Shown piece after piece: positions 43,690 to 54,203 of a DNA stretch of 64,000 nucleotides. Position 1 is the stretch's first letter; every line of letters begins with the position of its first letter. The position numbers and the translations under genes were made by a program. The notes under the pieces are model-generated. The model was given only the letters and a program-made list of their open reading frames with translations, had not been told where the DNA came from and ran no database searches. This DNA is from Chloranthus sessilifolius (taxonomy: Eukaryota > Streptophyta > Magnoliopsida > Chloranthales > Chloranthaceae). Location: positions 31,994,936 to 32,058,935 of the forward strand of contig CM037597.1 of assembly GCA_021018995.1 (NCBI GenBank), given 5' to 3'.

Positions 43690-43931
43690 AATCGATCGAT
43701 TGATTTCCAAAGGCAGGGAAATTTGATCGATCGATTTCCCCAAAACATTCTACACCTCCTTGTTCTATACAATCCAATCGATTGATTTCTAAATCGATCG
43801 ATCAATCGATTCCATCAGAATAAAAAATTTGATCGATCGATTCCCAAAATTGATCGATCGGTTTCTCCAGAAAACATGCATATCTATCCTGTCAAAATCG
43901 ATCGATCGATTCAGGAACCGATCGATCGGTT
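43690..43931 (-). repeat. RT-C 3' LTR cluster of ATCGATCGAT motifs
   Basis: About nine copies of ATCGATCGATTxxTTT-like sequence: AATCGATCGATTGATT, GATCGATCGATTTCC, AATCGATCGATCAATCGATT, TTGATCGATCGGTTT and so on. Missing from the 5' LTR because of a deletion. Confidence 0.9.
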
Positions 43932-44753
43932 TTGATAGACTCTATAGCCCTTTGAGCTTCTTCTTCCTTGGCTTATTTTTCCCCAAATTCATCCGACACA
44001 ACTCAAACTTTACACATCCATCTATCTAAGCTTAGAATAGTTATTTATTACACAATAACACAACATTACTCACCTTTCCTTGGCTGATTATGTGGCTTTC
44101 ACGAAGGGTTGAAGAAGAGGGTTTCAGAGTGAATTCGCGGTTTCTCGCGGAGATCCGAATCAACAAGGCTCAACGTGCAGCTCCAATCCAACCCACACCA
44201 ATCTTCACTTCCTGCACTCGCGTATGACGCACCCACAATGGTTGGTTTACAACAGTTTAAACCCACACTCTCATTCTCTTAGATATAACTGGAGTTCAAC
44301 GGATCCTCACGGTCGGAGCTAACAAGATCGGACTCTCGTAATGCGGGTGTCAAGTTCATCGCGAAGAATGCAAAGTTTGCAGCACAAACTCGTGGTCAAA
44401 TCTCACGAGAGGGTTTCACAAGTGTTTTGAGGGGAGAGAGCTTGATCTTCTCTCTTCTCTCTTCCAAGGCAAAACAAAAGAAAAGAAGGAAAAAATCTAT
44501 ATATTTATTCTATTAATCTTATCCACTTGACTTAAGGTTCTAGTTTGGTGTTAAACAAACACACCGCGGTTCTGCGTATGGGTTTCAATTAATGGCCACA
44601 GTGACACCTAATTCCACTTTTGACAAAAATATATTCTTATAATTTAATTATTCCCAAAATTTAAGATGCCATCATGTGACTTGTTGGACTCGTACACGGA
44701 GTCGGGTACGTTCAGGTTTGGAAAATTTCAAGACGTTACCTTCTCCCCTCCTT

Positions 44754-45591
44754 TAGAAATTTTCGTCCTTGAAAATTCAGCAAGTGTCTTTTGGGTCGAT
44801 AAACAACACTCATCCTAGGCCCAGTCACACGCTCAACGAGCAAAAGGACACCTAAGGAGATCGAAATTCTCTGCCTAAAGAGAACCCAATCCTTTAATTG
44901 AATTAAATTCAATAACATTATTCAATAAAAGATGATTGAGTACACTATAATTTGTAAAGACATCAGGGTTTCAGTAAATCAGTCAACCATGCATTTATTT
45001 AGAAATACCAATACCTTCACAAGGAATAAAACACGTCCACAATCGTTAGAGTGAATTCGCATCTAGATTTAAAATAGAACATGCATTCTCAAAACAATCC
45101 TAGAAGATCCACAACCAAGGTATGCCCAATACTAACATAACTTCCTGGCATTTATCATCCAAAACACCTGCAGCAATCCTAGAATATCGACAACTAAGCA
45201 TGAGGTATCCAAAACTAAGTTAAGAAAGTTTATCCACCACTAATTTAGCCACATCGAAACATGAAACATCCAACACTAAATTATGCACAACTAAGCATCT
45301 AATATTCACCACTAATTATTAATTGTGCACCATAACTTTGCCACACAATACGCCATCAATAATCCAGAACTAAACATCTAAACATAAAGCATTTAACCAA
45401 CGAAGTTATCCACAACTAAAACTAAAACATTCACAATTTTCCATGTTCATCAAGTACACATAACTAATTACAACACTATAAACGCAAAACATAAGTAGAC
45501 CTCCATGGCTCAATAGTTTTCAAAATCAGCTGAAATATTTAGATTCTCAAAAATTACCAAATGTTAACCAATCCCCTCCTTGTTGACCTGC
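44754..45591 (-). other. RT-C 3' spacer
   Basis: No gene. From about 45100 to 45480 it is A/C-rich with recurring CCACAACTAA and related phrases, a loose low-complexity repeat. Confidence 0.6.
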
Positions 45592-46763
45592 CTAGTAGCC
45601 CGATGGTCCAGGTCCATGGTCCGCTGCACCCCTAGCTCTGAAAGTAGATGCGTCGGTAGCATAGTCGAGTGGGTCAGCAACGTAGGTGCGTGCGTCGGTG
45701 ACATATGGTGTATAGGTGGTAGGGTAGTCATGTTGCATCATGTGCATCAGTAAACCCTCTGGAAATCCAATCGGTGATTTGGCTGGTGATTGTTTTCTGC
45801 CATCAGGGCGAATACATCGTCTATTATTGCGGCTGGTGCCCTCTGAGGTGGAGGCATCTGAGCTGGGGCAGACTGCTGAGGTTGAGTTGTAGGTTCCGGT
45901 CGTTCCTGTTCTTGCTTGGCGTGCTCAGGCTCTTCTTGATCTTCTTTTTCTTGAGCACTCTTCTCTAATTGTTTATAACTTTTTCTTCAATCTTTCATCC
46001 TATATCTCTTGACATTATCAATCAGCTTCTCCTCATCCAGTGGTATACTATAGTCTTCTCGGCTGGCCTGATATCTCTTTATCATTCTGGTGATAAGGCA
46101 TGCGTAGGGCATTGTTTTCAAAGGTGTCTTCCTTCCTTGCGACATATTCTCGCGGGCATAATCTATGCCTGCTTTTACCACATCTGGGGCACTGCACCAT
46201 TGTCCTCTAAAGGCCGAAAATAAGGCCTGTTGAATGCTTCACACTCTTTCCGAATTGTGCCTTAAGGGTTATAAATTACACTTGAAGATAACATCTGACA
46301 TCCACATTTTTTCTGGTAATTGGGCTCTCATCACTAACTGCCTGGACCCATGTTCCCCATGAGTCATCTTCTCGGTGGGGCATTTCATCGCCTCGACAAT
46401 GCGATCAACTCTAAATGCATACACTTTATTGTCGATTTTGGTGTATATTTTATCACGGTCTTCGCCCTGGTATATATTTTGATAAAATAATTTGACCATT
46501 TGTGGGTAAAAATACTCGTGGAAGAGTCAGAGCAAAGGTCCTAACCCGGCCTTTTCTAGGTACTTGAATGCCCATGCGGTCGTCTCTTGGTTTTCAAAGA
46601 GCTCGTGGTCAAAGGACCATTCGACCTCAAATTCCTTGGCTCCCCACCACGCATTTGGTTGTTCTCGTGGTGGCGGCGGTGGGGGCTACCTCAAAGAACC
46701 GGCCTAAGATGCGAGCCTCTTCGATGTGGGATTCTTAACGGAGGGTTTCGCCTTGGATGTCAT
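45592..46763 (-). pseudogene. ORF3 of RT-C (plant transposon protein-like)
   Basis: Starts at ATG 46761-46763 with MTSKAKPSVKNPTSKRLAS, sharing PTSKRLAS with RT-A. Core: MVKLFYQNIYQGEDRDKIYT, FRVDRIVEAMKCP, MTHGEHGSRQL, LPEKMWMSDVIF, then AGIDYARENM and MPYACLITRMIKRY. C-terminus: LLMHMMQHDYPTTYTPYV and GPGPSGY, TAG at 45592-45594. Two stops near 46700 and shifts near 46260, 45980 and 45770 break it. A Glu/Gln/Pro-rich stretch precedes the end. Confidence 0.8.
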
Positions 46764-47000
46764 TGTATTTCAAGGGAAACTCACAAAACCTAGGGCTTTA
46801 AACTTGAAATTAAACAAATCAAATTCAAAGGAAGGTAGGGTTTACCTTTCTAGAGAGTTAGAATCTGATTCTTGCAGAAGAATCGAAGCTTTTGTGAGTC
46901 GGGAATGAAGCACGACAAGTTCACACGAGAAAAGGGAGAAAAAAGTCCTAAAAATGCTTAAGTGAGTCGTGCAAATGAGAAAAATAAACCCACGACCCAT

Positions 47001-47007
47001 TCTTATA
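47001..47007 (-). promoter_or_regulatory. TATA-like box for ORF3 of RT-C
   Basis: TATAAGA on the minus strand, about 10 bp after the motif cluster and about 240 bp before the ORF3 start. Same order and similar spacing as in RT-1. Confidence 0.5.
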
Positions 47008-47016
47008 CTGATAGAG

Positions 47017-47123
47017 TCGATCGATTGATTTCCAAATCGATCGATCAGTTTTTTCTGGACACACAGCAGCTCTTCAAAATCGATAGATCAATTTTCCCAA
47101 GGGGAAAATTTCGATCGATCAGT
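47017..47123 (-). repeat. RT-C internal cluster of ATCGATCGAT motifs
   Basis: Four or five copies: GTCGATCGATTGATT, AATCGATCGATCAGTT, AATCGATAGATCAATTTT, TTCGATCGATCAGTTTC. The same motif as in the 3' LTR, between pol and ORF3. Confidence 0.9.
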
Positions 47124-47512
47124 TTCTTCAGAAAATTTCAGGTCTGAAATTTTTGAAGAAACCTCTTTCATCCATTCTAAGGACCCTAGGGCCTCAAACT
47201 CAATCCGTACCTACATCATACATGCGGTACACACACCTACTTCATTCCTCAACATATTAATTTAAATTTCTGGCATTTAATTTCTGATTTCGACTACATT
47301 ATCAAAATTAAAATTTTCAGTTGGCAATACATTCATTTGAATGGGAAGTGAATTCTCAAAACACGACCTGCAATCATTGAAGATGAAACTGAAACGATAC
47401 ACCACATTCATTAAAAAAATTTGCACGCCAGCTAGGATACATAAAATGTACACTCGTTGTCGAAGTATCATTGTATTCTTTAACCTATAGTTATTTACAA
47501 AATTTTTGAATC

Positions 47513-50500
47513 TCATTCGAACAGATGTGGGTATTGATCACGAATCTCTGCTTCGCGCTCCCAAGTGACTTCCTCCGATGAGTGGTTCCGCCACTTCACA
47601 AGCACTAAGGGAATCCGCTTGGTTCTCAAGGTCTTCTCCTTATGGTCCAAAATTTGTATCGGTTCCTCTGCTACGGTCAGATCCTCTTGAAGTTCTATGG
47701 GTTAGTAATCTAAGACACGAGTCGAGTCCTTCACGTATTTCTGCATCATTGACACGTGGAATACGTTATGCATACTTGATAGTTGTGGCGGCAAAGCAAG
47801 GCGATATGACTTCACCAATCCAACCTAGTATCTCGAAGGGCCCAACATGATGCGGGCTTAGCTTCCCACGCTTTCCGAAATGCATCACGCCCTTAGTAGG
47901 CAAGATTTTAATGAATGCCTTGTCACCAATATGAAATTCAACCCTGGTTCTCTTAAGATCGACATAACTCTTTGGTGACTTTGTGCAACTTACAACCACT
48001 CGCGGATTAATCGAACTGTTTCAATTATGCTTTCCACGATCTCTAGACCCAAAATGAGTTTTTCACCGACTTCTTTCCAATTCAGTGGAGACTTGCATCT
48101 CTAACCATACAAAGATTCGAATGGAGCCATTCCAATGCTATCATGGTAGCTATTATTGTAGGCAAATTCGATCAGGGGTAGATGCTTATCCCACGATCCT
48201 TGAAAATCTAACATATAAGGCCGTAGCATGTCCTCAATTATCTGGTTCACCCTTTCAGTTTGCCCATCATTCTGAGGGTGAAATGCCAAACTGAAATCAA
48301 GCCGTGAACCCATCCCTTCTTGAAAACGTTGCCAGAACTGAGACATATACAGTGAGTCTCTGTTTGATACAATACTAACATGTATACCATGCAGCACGAC
48401 AATCTCCTTGAGATATAGCTCTGTGAGCTTACTGGCTGTATACCTCATGCTATATGCTAGGAAATGAGCAGACTTGGTCAATCGATTAACGACTACCCAA
48501 ATAGCATTGTGCCCCCTTACTATTCTTGGTAAACCAAGGATAAAGTCTATAGATATGGCTTCCCATTTCCTTTCTGGTATCGGCAATGGTTGTAGTAGAC
48601 CAGATGAGTTCCGATGATCAACCTTTACCTATTGACATACCAAACATTTTGATACATATTCGGCTACATCCTTCTTCAAACCCCTCCACCAAAAACTCTT
48701 ATTTCGATCCTGGTACATCTTAGTACCTCCAGGGTGGATGGTTTACATTGATTTGTGAACTTCTTCTAGAATGGCGTCTCGAAGCTTGGCGTTGGTTGGT
48801 ATGCATATTCGACCTTGGAATAGTAGAGACCCGTCCTCCCTGATGGAGATATCTGGCTTACTCCCCGCTAATCACATCCTGTCTGATGGCCATGAGGTCA
48901 TCATCAGTCATCTGCAGATTTCGGATGTTCTTAAAGAGTGTTGACTAAATCACGATGGTAGCCATCAAGGCTCTCGAACCTTTAACATCGAACCTTGTGT
49001 TGCATAGAGCCATATCTTCAAGCAAATGCCATCTATGCACTCCTGCGATGAGGTGTGACAACTAAGCAGAAGACTTTAGGCTCAGTGCATCCGCCACAAC
49101 ACTAGCCTTCAGGGGCTGATACTGGATAAAACAATCATAGTCTTTGAGAAACTCCATCCATCTTCACTACCTCATGTTCAAGTCTTTTTTGGTGAAAAGG
49201 TATTTGAGGCTTTTATGGTCTGTGAATATATCAAATATTTTCTCATAAAGGTAATGCCTTCAGATCTTCATGGCGAAGATGACTGCCACCAACTCGAGGT
49301 CATGAGTCAGATAATTCTTCTCGTGATCCTTAAGCTGTCGAGAGCCGTACCCAATGACTCTCTCACTCTGATTAAGCACACATCCTAATCCACTGTATGA
49401 GGCGTCACTGTACACTGTAAAATCTTCGCTGCCTAACAGTATGGAAAGCACTGGTGCAGTAGTCAATCTCTTCTTGAGCTCCTGAAAACTATGCTCACAC
49501 TGTCCAGTCCACTCAAACTTAGCATTTTTCCTTATGAGTTGTGTGAGGGGACTAAAATCTTGGAGAAACCTTTGATGAATGTCCTATAGTAACCAGTCAA
49601 ACCAAGGAAACTATAAAATTTTGTTACTGCCTTCGGCTGTTCCCACTTTAGAATAGCTTCAATTTTGGCTGGATCAACGATTAAGCCAGTCTCAGAGACT
49701 AAATGTCCCAAGAAGCTAACTTGCTCAAGCCAGAACTCACACTTGCTTCGTTTTGTATATAATTGATGGTCTCTGAGTGTCTGAAGAGCCACTCATAAGT
49801 GTCGCTTGTGCTCCTCTCTCGTTTTTGAATAGATGATGATATCATCTACGAAAACAACTACGGATTTATCAAGGTGTGGTTTGAATACCCGGTTCATCAA
49901 ATCCATAAACGACGCTAGTGCGTTCGTCAGCCCAAAGGGTATCACTAGAAAATCGTAGTGTCCGTATCTAGTGTGAAAATCGGTCTTTGAAACATCCTCG
50001 ACTTTGATCTTCAACTGATGGTAACTTGACCTCAAGTCGATCTTTGAAAAGAATTTTACACCTTGTAGTTGATCAAAGAGGTCATCAATCGTCGGGAGTG
50101 GATAACGATTCTTAATTGCCAACTTATTCAATTGGCGGTAGTTGATGTAGAGCCGCATCGAACCATCCTTCTTCACAAACTGTACCGGTGCTCCCCAATG
50201 AGACACACTAGGTCTGATAAATCCTTTATTTAAAAGCACTTGAAGCTGCTCTTTCAGTTCTTTCAACTCTGCTAGCGCCATGCGATACAGAGCTTTCTAT
50301 AACTGCTCTGTACTTAGAGCCAATTCACTCGCGAACTCGATCTCCCTATAAGGTTGTAATCCAGGGAGATCCTCGGGAAATACATTTGGGAACTCGGATA
50401 CAACAGGAACATCATTGACGTTGATTTCCTCTTCCCGTTGGCCCTTCAAGAATGCGAGGTACCCATGGCACCCGTTGCTCATCATACGCTTTGCTTGGAT

Positions 50501-50907
50501 GGCAGAGATGAATGGTGCGATGTTGGACTTGACTCCACAAAATCAGAAAGATTTTCCCTTTGGAGGGCGAAAAGTTACCACTTTCGGGAGGAAATCCACG
50601 CTAGAATGGTATGCGGATAGTCATTCCATCCCAAGGATTACATTGAATCCTTACATATTTAATAGGATCAAATTGACTATCATCTCGTGGCCTTCAACAG
50701 CAACGACCACCGATTGACATACTGTATCTGTGCTCATTGAGCTTCCCGTAGGAACCGATACTGCTAAAATGAAGTTTAGAGACTAAGGAGTGATGCTCAA
50801 TTCTGCCATGAATTGAGGCGTGACGAAGGAGTACGTAGACCCTAGGTTTATCAAAATATGTGCTTTGTGATGACAGATATCGCTACGTTGCTATAGAGGT
50901 TGTGTAC
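47513..50907 (-). pseudogene. RT-C pol: protease, RT, RNase H, integrase, chromodomain
   Basis: Minus strand, in order: protease remnant [58 protein letters not shown] (about 49835); RNase [17 protein letters not shown] (about 49420). Integrase has SIDFILGLP (about 48560), IVSNRDSLYMS where the family has SDRD (second catalytic Asp is Asn) and HPQNDGQTE. The C-terminus GKLSPHHVGPFEILG leads to ILDHKEKTLRTKRIPL, VKWRNHSSEEVTWEREAEI and YPHLFE with TGA (47513-47515), an uninterrupted chromodomain. Stops and shifts near 49793, 49550, 48640 and 48895. Confidence 0.92.
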
Positions 50908-51052
50908 CTAAATTTCATCAAACGTGGTGTATTTAAGTACATTCAGGGAAGTGTCATAACATGAATGAATTATCCTAATTGAAAACACATCTCAAGAATA
51001 TTGTACCATCAAAGATAAGGTAATAATTTAACCTTCAGTGGCAAAATCATAC
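50908..51052 (-). other. Intron of RT-C (gag/protease junction)
   Basis: On the minus strand, CAAG|GTATGA opens and AAATTTAG|GTACAC closes a 145-nt intron; the exon join is VIQ-G-T. Same position as in RT-1 and RT-A. Confidence 0.72.
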
Positions 51053-52333
51053 CTTGAATGACATCGTTTGATGTCAATGCATCCTGTGCGGTGACAGTGT
51101 AGGCTCGACCCTGTACGATAGGTCGAGAAGATCTTTGAGTAGACGCCAAAGAGATCCTTTCCTTGCTTTCGTCAGGACCATCCTTGATCAAGTGTCCTAT
51201 CTTACCACATCTGAAGCAAACTCTAGAGTTCCTCCTGTAGTCTTCGGTCTTGTGTGGTTTCCCACACCTTGTACATAATAGAGCCAGAGAGAAAGACGCG
51301 GCACGCGAAGATCCTTGTGCCACTGATGTCCTACTTACAGTAGAGCTTGAAGGACGGAAGGGTCGTGTAGGTAAGGGCACATGTGGCCTTTGATAGGAGA
51401 TCGGTCTTGTATAAGCGGCTAGTCTCGAGTAAGTCGACTGAGTAGGATATCGAGGTGGTCTCGAAATCCTTGACCTCTTATTTGTTTGCTTAGTGACACT
51501 TGACCGGCCTTAGAGAGATCTATCCCTATTCTGCTGGTCTCTCCTCTTGAACATCTTCTCGATGTCCTCCTCGGCGATCAGGGCCTTATCCATTACCCCT
51601 GTGTACATCTCTAACTCAAGGATTGAGAGTCTTTCTTGAATGTTAGGCCTTAGGCCACGCTGGAACTTTCTGGCTTTCATCAACTCGGTGGCCACATGTT
51701 GAGGTGAAAACCTCGATAGTCTTGTCAACTCGGCCTCGTACTCGCGCACGGTCATTCTGTCTCAATTTTATGAATTGTACTTCCCATTGATTCCTCACTA
51801 CATTGGGAAAGTACTCGTCATTGACTGCTTCAACAAACTCAGCCCAAGTCCATGGAGTGTTTGGAATCTCCTGCTCTTTGGTCCTGGATACTGATTTCCA
51901 CCACGAGTCAGCTTCTCCATCCAACTTGAAGGCTGCCCACCGAACCTTTTCATCTTCGGTGCAAGGAAGCACACTGAAGATTTTTTTCATTTCGCTAAGC
52001 CATCTCTTGGCTTCAAGCGGATCAGTCTAACCTAAAAAGTTCAGAGGACGCATCCTCCTAAACTCCCTAAACCAGGAAGGTTGGTTTCTGGCCGCAAGTA
52101 ACTCTGCTTGCTAAGCCATTGACGCCGTCTGTTGTGCCATATTGTTGGCCAAGGCTTGCAACACTTGCTAGACACGTCCTTCATTACCTCCTCTGATAGG
52201 AGTGGCATTAGGACTGGTAGCGATCCCAACACCCCTAGATGTACCTACACCCTCTGGACCATCTTCCATGCAAGCCATCCTTTGTCCTTCTCTACCTCTG
52301 CCTCTGAATCGTGGGCCCATACTGATCTATCAT
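51053..52333 (-). pseudogene. RT-C gag
   Basis: Starts MIDQYGPTIQRQR (similar to RT-A) and then meets TAG. Gag fold: KKIFSVLPCTEDEKVRWAAF, NTPWTWAEFVEAVNDEYFP, EVQFIKLRQN and FQRGLRPNIQERLSILELE. Zinc knuckle CFRCGKIGHLIKD near 51190, last Cys changed to Gly. RPIVQGRAYTVTAQDA leads to the intron. Confidence 0.9.
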
Positions 52334-52413
52334 TGTTCAATAATAACTTTGATCGGTATTGATTGTGAAACCAATCAAGCCAATTTTCCTATGGAAATGA
52401 ATCTAGAGCCATA

Positions 52414-52426
52414 GCTTTGATACCAA
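52414..52426 (-). promoter_or_regulatory. Primer-binding site of RT-C
   Basis: TTGGTATCAAAGC on the minus strand, one base inside the 5' LTR; one difference from the tRNA-Met complement TGGTATCAGAGC. Confidence 0.9.
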
Positions 52427-52427
52427 C

Positions 52428-54203
52428 TGTGACGACCCGACTTTCCAGTACCAGAAATATCGAGAAAGCAGGTTTGCCATTGACTCAGTAGAACTACACA
52501 GATATAAATATATAGCAAAAGAAGGATTGTATCTCTATATACAAACATAACCAAAAAGGAACAAAAAAGAACCATCGGCGATGGCTGACCATCACTTAAA
52601 CAATGATTCCCAATAGTGGTTCCCCAAAAAATATGCACAAGTATGCTAGTGCTTATCACTTACAGAACATTCAATGTACCGGGCTCGAGCCCATAAACTA
52701 AAATGTAGAGAATTCAAATTAAACAAAAGTATATCGAGTTGAAGATCCCACGTCTATAGGTAGAACTCGTCAGGTGGAGTCTTCGTATCTTCCTCCAGAT
52801 TATAATCTGGATCGCTCTCAAATCCTTGATCATGGGTGGTATCTACACCTGTGACATATAGTCAGGATGAGCTAACAGTCTAAGCTTAGCAAAAGAAACT
52901 CAATCTCAATTATATCTTATCAGAACAAACATGATTTCAAAAGACAGAATTCAAGCATATGATATTTCAAGAAGATATTCAAATAGGATTAAATAATTGA
53001 ATTTCAAAGACTAAGATCAGATGCAATTTTTCGTACAAATATCATTTCAAATTCTATAAATTGCATTTAAACAAATCGGGTTTCAGACAGTTGCAGATTC
53101 TTATTTGTTCTTTACTTGTATATGCAATGCTTCTCTTATCAGTGACTTAAATTATAACTTAAATAATCTCCCAAGCAATTGTATCTTGAGAGCAGGAGAA
53201 TTCTGATGGGAACCCCTACCTAACCATCGTCGTTCAATGAACACTTTTCGGAAGTGCTACAAGTCCCTGCATTATGAGGGAAAATTGTGCTATTCAAATT
53301 CAACGTCAGCACGGTTCGAAGAGTTAGGGGTTCATTCGTATGAACCTTAAATCAAATGCAAAATCTAACACATAATTTAGTGTGTTTAAATATATAGCTA
53401 GATTCGGAGTTCTGAGTTCAGAGTTCAGAGTTCAAGTGCAATTCAAATTCAAAAGCAATTTCAGCGTTCATGATCAAGTTCAAAAGAAAATTCATATTTA
53501 TCGGATTTCACATCGATCATATCATATTATTTATGTAAATTAAGATAAAAATGCAATTGATATTGAGTTCCCCAACCGTAAGTTCAGAGCTGTTCTAACG
53601 ATACCATTATCCCTATTTCTCACGGCGATCCTAATCAACGAAGCTCAACGTACAACTCCACTCCAATCCACACCAATCTTCACTTCCTCCACTCGCGTAT
53701 AACGCGTCCACAATGGTCGGTTCACAACCATTTAAACCCACTCTCTCTCGTTCTTTTAGATTAAACAGGAGTTCAACCGTTCCTCACGGTCGGAGCTAAC
53801 AAGACCGGACTCTCGTAATGCGGGTGTCAAGTTCCTGGCGAAGAATGCGAAGTTTGCGGTGCGATTTCGCGGTCGAATCTCACGAGTGTTTTGAGGGGAG
53901 GGAGCTTGATCTTCTCTCTTCTCTCTTCCAATGCAAAATAAAAGAAAAGAAGGAAAAGTCTATATATTTAATCTATTAATCTTATCCACTTGACTTAAGG
54001 TTCTAGTTTGGTGTTAAACAACCACACCGCGGTTCTGTGTATGGGTTTCAATCAATGGCCATAGTAACACCTAATTCCACTTTTGGCAGAAATATATTCT
54101 TATAATTTAATTATTCCCAAAATTTAAGATGTCATCATGTGACTTGTTAGACTCGTACACAGAGTCGGGTGCGTTCAGGTTCAGAAATTTTCAGGACGTT
54201 ACA
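52428..54203 (-). repeat. 5' LTR of RT-C, with internal deletion
   Basis: Pairs with 42377-44740 but lacks about 570 bp. The join near 53610 (CCCTATTTCTCACGG) matches positions on both sides of the missing part in the 3' copy with a few bases of shared T/CTC sequence. The lost segment includes the whole ATCGATCGAT cluster. Confidence 0.93.

Larger units (their letters stand above)
42377..44740 (-). repeat. 3' LTR of RT-C
   Basis: About 2.36 kb against 1.78 kb for the 5' LTR; the extra part (about 43576-44143) includes the ATCGATCGAT cluster. The start is GGTAACG where the 5' copy has TGTAACG. TTCTCCCCTCCTT (44741-44753) is the polypurine tract read on the other strand. Confidence 0.93.
42377..54203 (-). 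mobile_element. RT-C: Del/Tekay-like chromovirus, complete, minus strand
   Basis: LTRs at 52428-54203 (5') and 42377-44740 (3'), bounded by GTGGG at 42372-42376 and 54204-54208. Primer site, gag, intron, pol with an intact-looking chromodomain, motif cluster, ORF3 and polypurine tract are all present on the minus strand. It is inserted in LINE-1, whose reading frame joins exactly when it is removed. Fewer stops than RT-A and RT-1. Confidence 0.96.
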
